Positions 1-7,722 of a stretch of DNA of 15,863 bases are shown one piece after another. The notes below the pieces were generated by a model. The model was given only the letters and a program-made list of their open reading frames with translations. It ran no database searches and was not told where the DNA came from. The stretch's first letter is position 1, and each line of letters starts with the position of its first letter. This stretch comes from Pelagophyceae sp. CCMP2097. Taxonomy: Eukaryota > Sar > Pelagophyceae. A program made the translations under genes and the position numbers. The stretch covers positions 4,476 to 20,338 of the forward strand of contig MU657240.1 of the NCBI GenBank assembly GCA_026770575.1. Direction: 5' to 3'.

Positions 1-234
1 AAAAAACGCTGGCGACGTCGCGGCGCATGACTGATTCAGCGATTGGCGGTTGATACGATCGCTATTGGGAATAGAGGTCGAGCAGGAGCCTCATGGAATC
101 ATCATAGACGAAGAAGGTGGTCGCGGGTTCGAATCTGGTCGGCCGCAAATAAGCGATTAGTTTAAATGATTTTAATTATTTACGTGGGCATAGCAATGGG
201 ATTTGTCTGTATCCTTCGCTCAGAGTCGGGTCCT
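1..234 (+). repeat. Dispersed repeat family A, copy 1 (B-box-containing)
   Basis: This is the first of four copies of one sequence; the others are at 4251-4540 (minus), 7206-7598 (minus) and 9235-9720 (plus). The shared core runs from GATTCAGCGATTGGCGG to the TATCCTTCGCTC block and contains GGTTCGAATC (about 129-138), which matches the RNA polymerase III B-box consensus of tRNA genes. A short stem, AGCGAT paired with ATCGCT, is conserved at the front of the core in the copies. The copy stops at GGGTCCTC where the GC-rich minisatellite starts, so its outer end is lost. No convincing tRNA cloverleaf folds around the B box. A tRNA-derived SINE is possible, but a DNA-transposon end is equally possible. 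Confidence 0.7.
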
Positions 235-236
235 CT

Positions 237-437
237 GCGCCGCGGCTACGCCGCCTGAGGCGGCTGCGCCGCCTACGGTGGTTAAGCAGCCTGCGACGGC
301 TACGCCGCATGAGGCGGCTGCGCCGTGTGCGGCGGCTACGCCGCCTAAGGCGGCTACTCCGCCTTAGGCGGAAGCTCCGACGCTGCGCAGCCTACTGCGG
401 CTACGCCGCCTGGGGCGGCTACGCCGCTTGAGGCGGT
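237..437. repeat. 18-bp palindromic minisatellite
   Basis: Degenerate tandem units resemble GGCGGCTACGCCGCCTRA, with several units differing at one or two bases and a disturbed stretch near 365-400. Each unit contains the near-palindrome GCCGCCTgaGGCGGC, so single strands could fold into short hairpins. The array starts exactly where family A copy 1 ends and runs into the GC-rich dispersed repeat. No credible ORF crosses it. Confidence 0.8.
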
Positions 438-515
438 TCAGACCCTATTCTCCTCCGGGCCAGGGGAGACCCCCATACCCCCCCGTCGCTTCGATCCCGA
501 GGAGGGCAGTGCAGA
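437..515 (+). repeat. GC-rich dispersed repeat, copy 1
   Basis: The segment contains CAGACCCTATTCTCC, a GGGGAGACCCCC block and CCCCGTCGCTTCG, then GAGGAGGGCAGTGCAG. The same order of blocks recurs at about 1268-1400 with a longer middle. It is a diverged dispersed repeat of unknown class; no terminal repeats or coding sequence are visible. Confidence 0.6.
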
Positions 516-535
516 CCCTAATCACGCACGGGCGC

Positions 536-602
536 AGTGCGGCCAGTTTTTCGAGGGGTGAAGGGCCTTTTAAGAAACGCTGGCGACATCGCGGCGCATG
601 AC
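536..602 (+). repeat. Partial family A 5' segment
   Basis: This stretch, from GTGCGGCCAGTTTTTCGAGG to CTGGCGACATCGCGGCGCAT, matches the part of family A copy 2 that precedes the B-box core (minus strand, about 4480-4540), and its last 30 bases match the first bases of this window. The core does not follow. It is therefore a truncated duplicate of the upstream half of the element lying about 575 bp from copy 1. Confidence 0.6.
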
Positions 603-859
603 GATGTGGCGCGGCCAGTGAAGTGAGGGACGAAGGGCGTTCGCGACTGAAATTTGAAACTGATTTGGATTTGAAAAAAACCTCACCAGCTTCATTTTTA
701 ATTTTTTGAACAATTGCGAAATCAAAAAAAAATCAGCCGGATCGAACCCGAGTCTCGCCAGTGCAACGATTTGAATCGTGACTTTATTTGGATTTCGATG
801 ATACTTCGTTGTACTGCCTCCGGGACTCGAACCTGTCTAACTTCAATCCGCAACTACCG
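603..859 (-). other. Non-coding stretch with two minus-strand B-box-like motifs
   Basis: No credible protein is seen. On the minus strand two B-box-like motifs occur: GGTTCGAGTCC (about 824-834) and GGGTTCGATCC (about 740-750). They are roughly 84 bp apart, about one tRNA length, and the second is followed within about 10 bases by a run of T (about 725-733), as in Pol III terminators. Acceptor and anticodon stems could not be paired convincingly, so no tRNA is called. A decayed tRNA-derived repeat is the most specific reading. Confidence 0.3.
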
Positions 860-1051
860 TAGGAAGTTCCACCCCCTATTGGATTCTGCTCCCTATTGGA
901 TTCGGAATGGCCAATGAGAGGGCTTGAAAATGCAATTTGATCAGAAAAGCATTTTTGCACCAATCCAAGAGCTTCAAAAGTGTGAAAAGGTTCAGAAGGA
1001 GGTTGGAATCCAATTGGGAATCCAGAATCCAAAAGGGGGAATGACTTCCTA
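860..1051. mobile_element. MITE family B, copy 1 (192 bp)
   Basis: The left end is TAGGAAGTTCCACCCCCTAT and the right end reads AATGACTTCCTA, preceded by CAAAAGGGGG, so the ends form imperfect terminal inverted repeats. The outermost TA at each side fits a TA target duplication, as in Tc1/mariner-type MITEs. Inner sequence (CCAATGAGAGGGCTTGAAAA, GTTCAGAAGG) is diverged from the copies at 3113-3293 and 7131-7718. It encodes nothing convincing and would need a transposase supplied elsewhere. Confidence 0.7.
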
Positions 1052-1753
1052 TACATTGACCGACGACATCCTGGACGTGCGGTTGACTCGGGCAGATGCT
1101 GATGACCACACATTAGACCGACGCCTTCAAAGCGGTACGGATGTTGGGTATCGAGATATTTGTTTTAAGAGATGATTAGAAATGGTGGTTGATGAGGGCG
1201 TTTGAAATGTTTGGTATATAAGCACACATGAAGACCGACCTTTGACCCTCACAGGCGGGTCGGTACAGACCCGTCGGTACAGACCCTAATCTCCTTCGGG
1301 CGCCGGGGGGTGGCTTCCGTGGCACGTGTTGTGGCGCCGGGGGGAGACCCCCCGGACCCCCCCCGTCGCTTCGCTCCCGAGCCGAGGAGGGCGGTGCAGT
1401 TCCGAATCGCTAAAAATGGGACCCATAGGCGGACAGAAACATTAGCCGAATTGATAGTTAGATTCTCGAATATCGCCAAATCGAGGTCAATTTTTAAAAG
1501 TCGCACAAAAGTTCAGAAATATTTTAATTTCATATAAAATCGAGGTTATGGACCCCATTTCCGATATTTTCGGGTGCGTATTTGGGTTTCCGGATATTTC
1601 AAAATTCCGGACCGCAGACTCCCCCGTCAGAATATTTAATAATTAATTAGTTAATTGATTTTGGAAATTTCCCCGGGCTTTTTGATTTCGGCGCTGCTGA
1701 GCACTACATGTGAGGTGAGGGTTGATCTTACTAGACAGCTTGCTTGCTTAAGA
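1052..1753. other. Intergenic stretch with a second GC-rich repeat copy
   Basis: No gene is seen. A TATATAAG string lies at about 1214-1221 but no credible ORF follows it. Near 1254-1285 the block GTCGGTACAGACCC is duplicated in tandem, and 1268-1400 is the second copy of the GC-rich repeat found at 437-515. From about 1400 to 1750 the sequence is AT-rich and featureless, ending at the target duplication of the hAT-like element. Confidence 0.5.
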
Positions 1754-2131
1754 TCCACCCACAAGGCTGGTAAAAACGTAAAACGTTGTTTTGATCAAAT
1801 CCCTCAAAGCATGTGTTTGTTTTGTTCCCACCACCGGGGGAAAAACACGTGTTCTTGTTCCCCCCGCGTGTGATACCACCGGGGCCGCCGGCTGGACCTC
1901 TGGAGAGCCCTCTCGGAGAGATGAATAACTCAAATTGGGATAATCTGCGGCGGCCCTGGCCTCGTCGCCCGACAGGTGCGCACGCATGCGGCCCACGCTG
2001 GCGAAGACCAACGTCTTGCCGCAGTGCAAGCAGGTGCACTGTTGGCGGGACTTCATCTTTCCGCCATCTTCGAACGCCCCCTGCACCAGGGTGATGTGCG
2101 CGTGCACCGGGTCCCTCACGCGCCCCGCCAT
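1748..2131 (-). pseudogene. BED-type zinc finger fragment inside the hAT-like element
   Basis: From an ATG at 2131 the minus strand reads 127 codons and leaves the element through its inverted repeat, so the natural 3' part is missing. Residues about 32-56 read CTCLHCGKTLVFASVGRMRA followed by HLSG, matching the CxxC...RmkxHL core of BED fingers, with C34 and C37 as metal ligands and H52 as the third. The expected last Cys or His a few residues on is not found; a Tyr stands at about residue 67, where related fingers often have Cys. This suggests decay, though that comparison is from family knowledge rather than an alignment. After about residue 75 the translation is unconvincing. Confidence 0.6.
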
Positions 2132-2425
2132 CGGCCTCTGTGGTGACGGGGCCTCGCCCGGAACACTGGCTCTGCGTCGATGTTTGCCGAACCCTTTTGG
2201 CGAACTTTTTTTTGAAAAAGGACAGAATCAAAAAACGCGGAATGAGCTTCCAAACGACTTTATACGGCTCCTTGGACGTAGACGAGGTGATTGGCACGTC
2301 CCGCCTCGGATGCAGTCGCCGTGGCATTTTTTATTCACGTGTTTTTGGATGTTTTATGAAATAGCCTGGGAATATTGTTCCAAACATGTTCCCTGGGGGC
2401 CAAATTTGCGTTTTTACCAGCCTTG
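1762..2425. mobile_element. Non-autonomous hAT-like transposon (664 bp)
   Basis: The element starts with CAAGGCTGGTAAAAACG (1762-1778) and ends with its exact reverse complement (2409-2425). It is flanked on both sides by the identical 8-bp sequence TCCACCCA (1754-1761 and 2426-2433). An 8-bp target duplication with short inverted repeats beginning CA is diagnostic of the hAT superfamily. At 664 bp it is far below the length needed for a full transposase. It keeps a minus-strand ORF with a BED-like zinc finger (separate entry), the domain that forms the DNA-binding N-terminus of many hAT transposases. The likely origin is internal deletion of an autonomous element. Confidence 0.88.
2258..2264 (-). 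promoter_or_regulatory. Possible TATA box of the hAT-like element
   Basis: The minus strand reads TATAAAG about 130 bases upstream of the ATG of the BED-finger ORF and inside the element. Position and sequence fit a core promoter carried by the transposon, but a 7-base match in AT-rich sequence is weak evidence. Confidence 0.3.
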
Positions 2426-2433
2426 TCCACCCA

Positions 2434-2629
2434 GCTTCACTTAATTCAAGAAGCAGCCTCAGTGGAGTGCATAATAGAAGAAGAAGCTTTTCAAGTTGAC
2501 TGGCGCATTTACATAATGTCGCCTAAAACGCTTTAACGAGCAAGAGCCGAGCCGACTGTGCTATGCGCATCTCCTTCTGACGCAGATGCGCCCAGCGCGC
2601 TCAGATCCTTCAGACTCGATGAAGGAATT
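2434..2629. other. Short intergenic stretch
   Basis: No gene is seen. The only structure is an 8-bp inverted repeat, GCGCATCT with AGATGCGC, at about 2565-2591. Confidence 0.4.
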
Positions 2630-3108
2630 TGACAAGTTCACTTTTTCAAGGAGCTTTTCATTTCAGGCTACTTTTTCAACATTTCTTTTGTCGCTTCAAC
2701 GTGAGCGCGAAGCGGCGTCAAGGGCGCCTTCCTTCGGCCACCCAGGTGAGATGGCGCGCGGGACGGGGCACGTCGGCCCCGCGACCGGCCCGCGCCTCGA
2801 CGGAGGCGCGGGCACCATCGGCGCCGCCCCGCCCGCCAGAGGCCACGCCCCGCCCCCTCCGCGCGGCGCGCCCGCGCCGCGCGCCCGCGCCGGGTTAACG
2901 CCCATCTAACGTTCGCTCAACGCTCACCCAACGAACTCTTCCCGAGCTTTTCAAGCAACTTGGGAAACTTCCAAGCAACTTTTAAAGCTCTACTTTTAAA
3001 GTTCAGCTTGAAAAGTAGAGCTTCTAAAGCAACTTTAAAAGCAAATGCGGACTTATGGCAACTTTAAAAGTAGCTTGAAAGCTCCTTGAAAAAAGTGAAG
3101 CTGTCTAC
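2630..3108. mobile_element. Possible fold-back element (about 480 bp)
   Basis: The left arm (about 2630-2690) and the reverse complement of the right arm (about 3058-3108) share TTCACTTTTTTCAAGGAGCT and then GGCTACTTTT, giving imperfect inverted arms of roughly 45-50 bp. The interior is GC-rich (2740-2895), then AT-rich with a second hairpin, AAGCTCTACTTTT against AAAAGTAGAGCTT, at about 2987-3025. No target duplication was identified, and the right arm lies only a few bases before family B copy 2. It may be a non-autonomous DNA transposon or just a complex inverted repeat. The ORFs in the GC-rich part are not convincing. Confidence 0.45.
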
Positions 3109-3112
3109 TTTA

Positions 3113-3293
3113 TAGGAAGTTCCACCCCCAATTAGAATAATCGTTTCTGACCAACCAGGGAGCTTGATAATATAATATGTTCAGAAAGAGGGAATCCCGT
3201 TACTCCGAAAGAGCAGAATATGTTCAGAAAAAGGTTGATTCTAATCGGGGGATTTCCGGGAAAGTCGATTCTAATTGGGGGTGGAACTTCCTA
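3113..3293. mobile_element. MITE family B, copy 2 (181 bp, intact)
   Basis: The ends are TAGGAAGTTCCACCCCCAAT and its reverse complement with only small differences, and TA lies outermost on both sides. The interior carries AATATGTTCAGAAA twice. This copy is uninterrupted and is the reference that shows where family A was inserted in copy 3 (7131-7718). Confidence 0.85.
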
Positions 3294-3722
3294 TTCGGCT
3301 AATGTTTGGTCCGAAACTTATGGGCTAGAGGGCCTCATGTGCAAGTATTTGTATACCAAAGAACAGAACAACTTACATCATCAATCTATCGGCGTCTGAT
3401 CAACGCCGATTGCAAAGATGGTACACTTTTAACATTCTGTTGTTACGATGCCCATCACCGTTGAGGGCCTTAGATTTGGAGTTCGATCCTGGCTCTGAGT
3501 ACCACTATTATAGTATTATTCATCGACCCATGGCGTCTGTGAAGGAATCTTCACCTTTTTACAGTCATTGGTTCGGGTTCGATTCGGCTGATGATTATTT
3601 TTTTTGTGAGATGCAACAAATGTTGCTGTCTCAATTTTTCAAAAATAAAAATAAAATTAGTGAGGCTTTTTTCAAATCCAGATTAGTTTCAATTTTTTTT
3701 TTGCATCCTTCAAACATTTAGC
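3294..3722. other. AT-rich stretch without a recognised gene
   Basis: A 103-codon plus-strand frame (3410-3721) has no recognisable domain, ends in a low-complexity Lys/Phe tail and lacks the GC-rich codon use of the credible genes here. No RNA gene or terminal repeats were seen. Confidence 0.4.
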
Positions 3723-3723
3723 A

Positions 3724-3790
3724 CGAAATTTTATATTTTCACTTTCAATATTTGCATGAATTTCTATATTTTCACTTTCAATATTTGAAC
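3724..3790 (+). repeat. 34-bp tandem duplication
   Basis: TATATTTTCACTTTCAATAT with short flanks (GAAATTT / GAATTTC) occurs twice in tandem, about 34 bp per unit. It lies just before the Helitron protein fragment. Confidence 0.75.
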
Positions 3791-3813
3791 ATTCTTAAAG
3801 TCTGGCGAGACAC

Positions 3814-4250
3814 ATGGAGAACGAGACTCTGCTCGCGCTCGAAGACGCGCACGCTGCGATCATGGAAGCGGAATCGGCGGCCGCCGCAGACGCGCGCGGT
3901 GCCTTGATCAGCGCCGGCGTCGACGTCAAGGGCGAGCACGCGCCCCAAGAGTACGAGGACCTGCTCAGGGCCGAGGCGGAGTACGACTGTCACATCAACT
4001 TCGAGTTATGCAACTCTGTGAGGTCGATCAAGTACATCCACAAGTACGTCTTCAAGGGCCACGACTGCGCAACGTGCCAGATCGACGGCAACGACGCGCT
4101 CGCCCGTCGACAGAACGTCAACGAGATAGACAACTACATCAACGGCCGCTACGTCTGCGCGACCGAGGCCTACCACCGTCCCACCAGGGGTCACACCTAC
4201 GCTCGGTACCCACCGTGCGAGCCGTCGGCCGTGCACCTCGAGAACGGCCA
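3814..4250 (+). pseudogene. Helitron replication/helicase protein fragment
   Basis: Residues about 59-80 read CHINFELCNSVRSIKYIHKY, followed by VFKGHD. This is the highly conserved block in the Helitron Rep/helicase polyprotein, where the family has forms like HxNVExCxSxxxIKYxxKYVYKG. Next comes NEIDNYINGRYVCATEAYHR, the conserved DEIxxYxxxRYxxxxEAxWR block, and then PP..., VHLENGQ. In Helitrons this protein has a rolling-circle nuclease and a PIF1-like helicase. Neither the HUH catalytic motif nor any helicase motif is present here. The frame is open up to 4250 and then enters a family A repeat, giving an artificial tail to 4326. The ATG at 3814 is probably not a real start, because the family continues upstream. 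No frameshift is visible within the fragment. Confidence 0.8.
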
Positions 4251-4540
4251 GCGCCGGAGGCAGACGGAGGACCCGACTCTGAGCGAAGGATACAGACAAG
4301 TCCAATTGCTATGCCCACGTAAATAATTAAAATCATTTAAACTAGTCGCCTAATTTGCGGCCGACCAGATTCGAACCCGCGACCACCTTCTTCTTCTGTG
4401 ATGATTCCAACGAGGCTCCTGCTCGACCTCTATTCCCAATAGCGATCGTATCAACCGCCAATCGCTGAATCGGTCATCTCGTCGCGACGTCGCCAGCGTT
4501 TCTTTAAAAGCCCTTCACCCCTCGAAAAAACTGGCTGCAC
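4251..4540 (-). repeat. Dispersed repeat family A, copy 2
   Basis: This is the reverse complement of the sequence at 1-234 with few differences. It extends further at both ends: GCGCCGGAGGCAGACGGAGG at the Helitron side and GGCTTTTAAAGAAACGCTGG with CCAGTTTTTTCGAGGGGTG at the far side. The B-box motif GGTTCGAATC is kept on the minus strand (about 4368-4377). It interrupts the Helitron reading frame at its left edge. Confidence 0.75.
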
Positions 4541-4545
4541 TTGTT

Positions 4546-5385
4546 ATTTATATCCCGGGAAAGAAGCGCAGACGCGGAGTACACCAGGCTGGCCGCCGGG
4601 CCTGATCAGGAGCGACGAGTTATGCAACTCGTCGACGAGTTATGCAGCTCGTACGACTCACTGGATGGAACCCCGGTCGGTTTTAAACAGCACCAATGTC
4701 AGCCGGCTGGTGTAATTCTTCCGGCGGCTCAGTTCGAGGGCGGGCGGACCTTATACATAGGGAAAAAAACTAAAGTGACCTTGCATTTGACGTTAAATCG
4801 GCGGAGGTCGGTGAGACGGGTTCGCGATTTGCGACAACGCCAATATTTGGGGAGGAGGTGTTGGGCGGCGCCCAACGGCCTGTGTGTCAATCTTGTGGAT
4901 GTCGCAAATCTAGCAGACCCACAGTTTCCTTTTCGGTGGACTTTTGGGGATTTAAAATTTTTATAGAGCGCTTCTGAACATTTAGACTGCATATTAGTGG
5001 ATGACAGAAGAAGTTGAGAGTTCAACGTTTCCGCAAGAACTTAGATTTTTTTTTGCGGAAAATCCGAAATTGTTCGCCGAGTACCGTCGGAAGCTATGCC
5101 AAACGGCTACAATTGTAGAGGGTGAGACGGGTGGCCCCCTAGATGGCGGGCCGGGGCCGCCGCCTCAGCGCCTCCAGCGTCGACCGCGGCGTGGTGGATG
5201 TCAGGCCCCTTTGCCAGAATGATAATAGTATGAGAAAAAAATGCCATCTTTGTGCACTCGCCGCGCGATGAGCTTACGGCCAATGACGATGAAAATTGGC
5301 TTGTGGGTTGTCTCTCGGCGAGCTCTTCCAGCATGCGGAATCTTGGCGCCAACGGCGACCTTTTTAGTTTTTACAACTGTCAGTT
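4546..5385. other. Stretch without a recognised gene
   Basis: Open frames of 60-140 codons occur on both strands (for example plus 4541-4966 and plus 5001-5222), but none shows a domain, a conserved motif or the GC-rich codon use of the neighbours. A duplicated GACGAGTTATGCARCTCGT lies at about 4613-4651. A small perfect hairpin, CGCACGCC and GGCGTGCG, is found just downstream at 5403-5420. Confidence 0.4.
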
Positions 5386-5643
5386 TCACCCCCTATTATA
5401 CACGCACGCCGAGGCGTGCGATAGCGGGCTAGGCATACCGGCATAGTGTGGGCCGGCGGACGGCGTGGCCGATGTTTGGGGGTGTTTTGGGTCGGCGCGG
5501 GAAGGGCGTGGTGCCGGAGTGGCCCGATGTAGCCGGAGTGGCCGAACTGCGGCGTGTCGTGGTCGAGGGTGATATGAGTGGTGCGGTGCGAGTTGAGTTG
5601 ATGTTGGTGGTGAAGAGAATGTCGCGCGCGGCGGTGGTCGGAG

Positions 5644-6117
5644 CTGGCAGTTGCTGAGGACGAGGAGCCGGACCCTGGTCGAGTTGTCGATGAAGACCGC
5701 CGTGGTCGAGGACGTCCCGTCGCCGAAGGTGGCGCTCCACTGCGCGACGGAGTGCGGGGCGACGAAGAACTTGATGGCGAGCGTGGTGCCGCCCACGCCG
5801 ATCGTCTCAATCGAGCGCGCGATGCCGCCGATGATCGTCTTTGCGAGGGACCTCTACCGCGCGAGCTGCGTCGCGAAGAGCGTCATGACGGCGCGCTCGC
5901 CGTCCGACGAGATATAGTCCACGCCCTTGCCGTCGATGAGGACGACGACGGGCGTCACAGTCTGCACCTCCAGCCCCGTGCGCATCTGCGCCACCGCGGC
6001 GCTGCTGACGCTCCAGGAGCGCTCGATGCCGGGCGTCGTTGGCGTGTCCTCGCGGTTGATGGAGCGGTCTTGCGTTGGCGTCGCGGGCGCCGCGGGCGCC
6101 GTCGGGTCGGCGAGGTC
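5644..6117 (-). pseudogene. In-frame continuation of the 6118-7089 gene, broken by TAG
   Basis: Directly after the TAA of the upstream gene, in the same frame, the minus strand stays protein-like for about 158 codons. Recognisably ordered stretches include VQTVTPVVVLIDGKGVDYIS, TTLAIKFFVAPHSVAQWSAT and AVFIDNSTRVRLLVLSNCQ. The only stop is TAG at 5854-5856. Past about 5644 the translation becomes Pro/Arg/His-rich and looks non-coding. No family was recognised. The simplest explanation is one long ancestral gene with two nonsense changes. A separate partial gene or unrecognised introns are alternatives. Code reassignment is unlikely because the MYND gene here ends naturally at TAG. Confidence 0.5.
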
Positions 6118-7089
6118 TTAGCTGCTCCGCTTTAGCACCTCCGTCTTCTTCTTGAGGTCCTGGGTCGCGCGCTCCAAGAGCGCGCGCTGGTGCGCCTCCA
6201 CCGCGCCCTTGTAGTCCGCCTGGACGAGAGCACGCTGCTGCTGCTGCTCCTCCGTGAGGTGCGTGGTGTCCGCCGCGTCGCGCGCGGGCGCAGCGCCAAA
6301 GATCGGGGCGTCCGGCGCGCGGTTGTCCGGGTCGTACAGAGTCAGCGCGTTCGAGGGCGTCTCGGGCTGGCAGCCCGTCAAAAAGGCGCCGAGGTCACGC
6401 TTCCGCACGGCGTCGGCGTCGGCGCCGCGCATGGGCACGGCGGAGAAGCAGCTGGACTTGCCAGCCGCCGCGCCGCCGGCCTTGGTCTTCTTGACCTTCT
6501 TGTTGTGTTTGGTTTCCTTCTTCTTCTTCGTCTTCCCCTCGCCCTCCTTGACTGAGTCCGGCTGGGCGTACCTCAGGGTGAAGTCCTCCACCTCCTCCTG
6601 GGTAAAGCCGTTCTCCCGGAGGTACTGCGTGGGGCTCTTGACGGGGATGTAGTCCTCCGCGCGGACGCCAGGCCCGGGCGCCTTGAACATGCCGTCGTGG
6701 AGGACGTCGACGCCAAGGTGTTCGCCCATCCACTGGAGTGACCGGGCGGCCATCTCGTGCGTGCCGTTCTTGCCGTTCTTGATGCCGTGCCCCTTGTAGA
6801 TCCATCCCGGGGCTTCGGTGGCCGGTTCCTGGTAGGACACCTGTGGCACCCCGTCGCACAAGGTTTTCCGGGCGGAGTCGTACGTGTGGACGATGGCAGT
6901 GTTGAAGCCGCCTGGCTTGCCGGTGCCGACCACAGAGTTGAAGATGGAGTAGATCTGCAGCTTGTTCGCCGAGCCGCCGCCGCCCTTGACCTTCGTCGGC
7001 GCGTCGCGCTCCACCTGGCGCGCGTCGGCCACGGTGCGGCCGGTCACCGACCGGGTCTCGCGCCCGTGGGGCGGCTGGTGGTCGGCCAT
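6118..7089 (-). CDS. Uncharacterised 323-residue basic protein
   Basis: The frame has the GC-rich third positions of the other credible gene. The ATG at 7089 sits in a good eukaryotic start context (CAACCATGG); the frame opens further upstream only through a non-ATG codon inside a MITE. The sequence has a globular-looking N-terminal half (about residues 38-180, with LQIYSIFNSVVGTGKPGGFN and KSPTQYLRENGFTQEEVEDF). A Lys-rich stretch, KTKKKKETKHNKKVKKTKAG, lies at about 187-206 and could be a nuclear localisation signal. The Gln/Ala/Lys-rich C-terminus, from about 275, may form a coiled coil. No signal peptide or membrane segment is seen. I do not recognise the family. The TAA at 6118-6120 may be premature, because the same frame goes on as protein-like sequence. 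A family B MITE lies 41 bp upstream of the ATG and may affect expression. Confidence 0.6.
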   Translation of the reverse strand: MADHQPPHGRETRSVTGRTVADARQVERDAPTKVKGGGGSANKLQIYSIFNSVVGTGKPGGFNTAIVHTYDSARKTLCDGVPQVSYQEPATEAPGWIYKGHGIKNGKNGTHEMAARSLQWMGEHLGVDVLHDGMFKAPGPGVRAEDYIPVKSPTQYLRENGFTQEEVEDFTLRYAQPDSVKEGEGKTKKKKETKHNKKVKKTKAGGAAAGKSSCFSAVPMRGADADAVRKRDLGAFLTGCQPETPSNALTLYDPDNRAPDAPIFGAAPARDAADTTHLTEEQQQQRALVQADYKGAVEAHQRALLERATQDLKKKTEVLKRSS

Positions 7090-7130
7090 GGTTGAGGGTG
7101 GTGGCGGGTTGTCGGGAAGGAACAAACATG

Positions 7131-7718
7131 TAGGAAGTTCCACCCCCAATTAGAATAATCCCCAATTAGAATCGTTTCTGACCAATCAGGGAGCTTGGAA
7201 ATATATTACAAGAGCGCGCCGGAGGCACACGGAGGACCCGAAGGATACAGCCAAATCCCATTGCAATGTCCACGTAAATAATTAAAAAAATTATTCAAAC
7301 TAATGGCCGAATTTTGCGGCTGACCAGGTTTGAACCTGCGACCACCTTCTTCTTCTATTACGATTCCAATGATTCCCAATTTTAGCGATCGCATTAACCA
7401 CCAATCGCTGAATCGGCCGAGTTGCTACCCTCCCCCCCCAAAGGTGGAACCCCACGGATTTACCCGTGGACAGACAGACGGACAGAAGGACAGACGGACA
7501 GACAAAATTGCCCCTGGTAATCCTTCAATCAAAGGACCCGAAGGGCCCTTGCCGTAATCTGACGTTGATTAAACGGCAAGGACCCTTCGGGTCCTCAAAT
7601 ATGTTCAGAAAAAAGGGAACCCCGTTACTCCGATAAAGCAGAATATGTTCAGAAAAAGGTTGATTCTAATTGGGGAATTTCCGGGAAAGCCGGTTCTAAT
7701 TAGGGGTGGAACTTCCTA
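7131..7718. mobile_element. MITE family B, copy 3, split by a family A insertion
   Basis: The ends are TAGGAAGTTCCACCCCCAAT and, at the right, GGGGTGGAACTTCCTA, again with TA outermost. The left part (7131-7205) matches the intact copy at 3113-3293 up to GGGAGCTT and an AATATA run. The right part resumes with AATATGTTCAG at about 7598 and continues to the end. The roughly 390 bp between is family A copy 3. The element lies within the 5' flank of the uncharacterised minus-strand gene. Confidence 0.85.
7206..7598 (-). mobile_element. Family A element, copy 3, nested in MITE B
   Basis: The insertion begins TTACAAGAGCGCGCCGGAGG and contains the family A core with the motif GGTTCAAACC on the minus strand, one or two bases off the B box. 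A GACAGACGGACAG microsatellite follows (about 7470-7504). It ends with a long hairpin whose 23-bp arms (7533-7555 and 7573-7595) differ at one base. Copy 4 has the same order of parts in the opposite orientation, so both ends of the element are defined by comparison: CAAGAGCGCGCCGG at one end and the hairpin followed by CAAA at the other. There is no coding capacity. The class is uncertain: there is no poly-A tail, the hairpin end resembles a Helitron end but lacks CTRR, and no clear target duplication is seen. Confidence 0.75.
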
Positions 7719-7722
7719 GTCT

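Noticed and set aside
1214..1221. TATATAAG as a promoter
   Set aside because: No credible coding sequence or RNA follows within a suitable distance.
2586..2909. 107-codon plus-strand frame in GC-rich sequence
   Set aside because: It lies within a fold-back element, ends in Ala/Pro/Arg low complexity and has no domain.
3410..3721. 103-codon plus-strand frame
   Set aside because: It is AT-rich with a low-complexity tail, no motif and different codon use from the credible genes.
4541..4966. 141-codon plus-strand frame next to the Helitron fragment
   Set aside because: It was considered as a continuation of the Helitron protein but has no helicase or nuclease motif, and its frame begins next to a repeat copy.
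7470..7504. Possible CRISPR-like array from regularly spaced GACAGACGG units
   Set aside because: The units are contiguous microsatellite without spacers and belong to family A in a eukaryotic genome.
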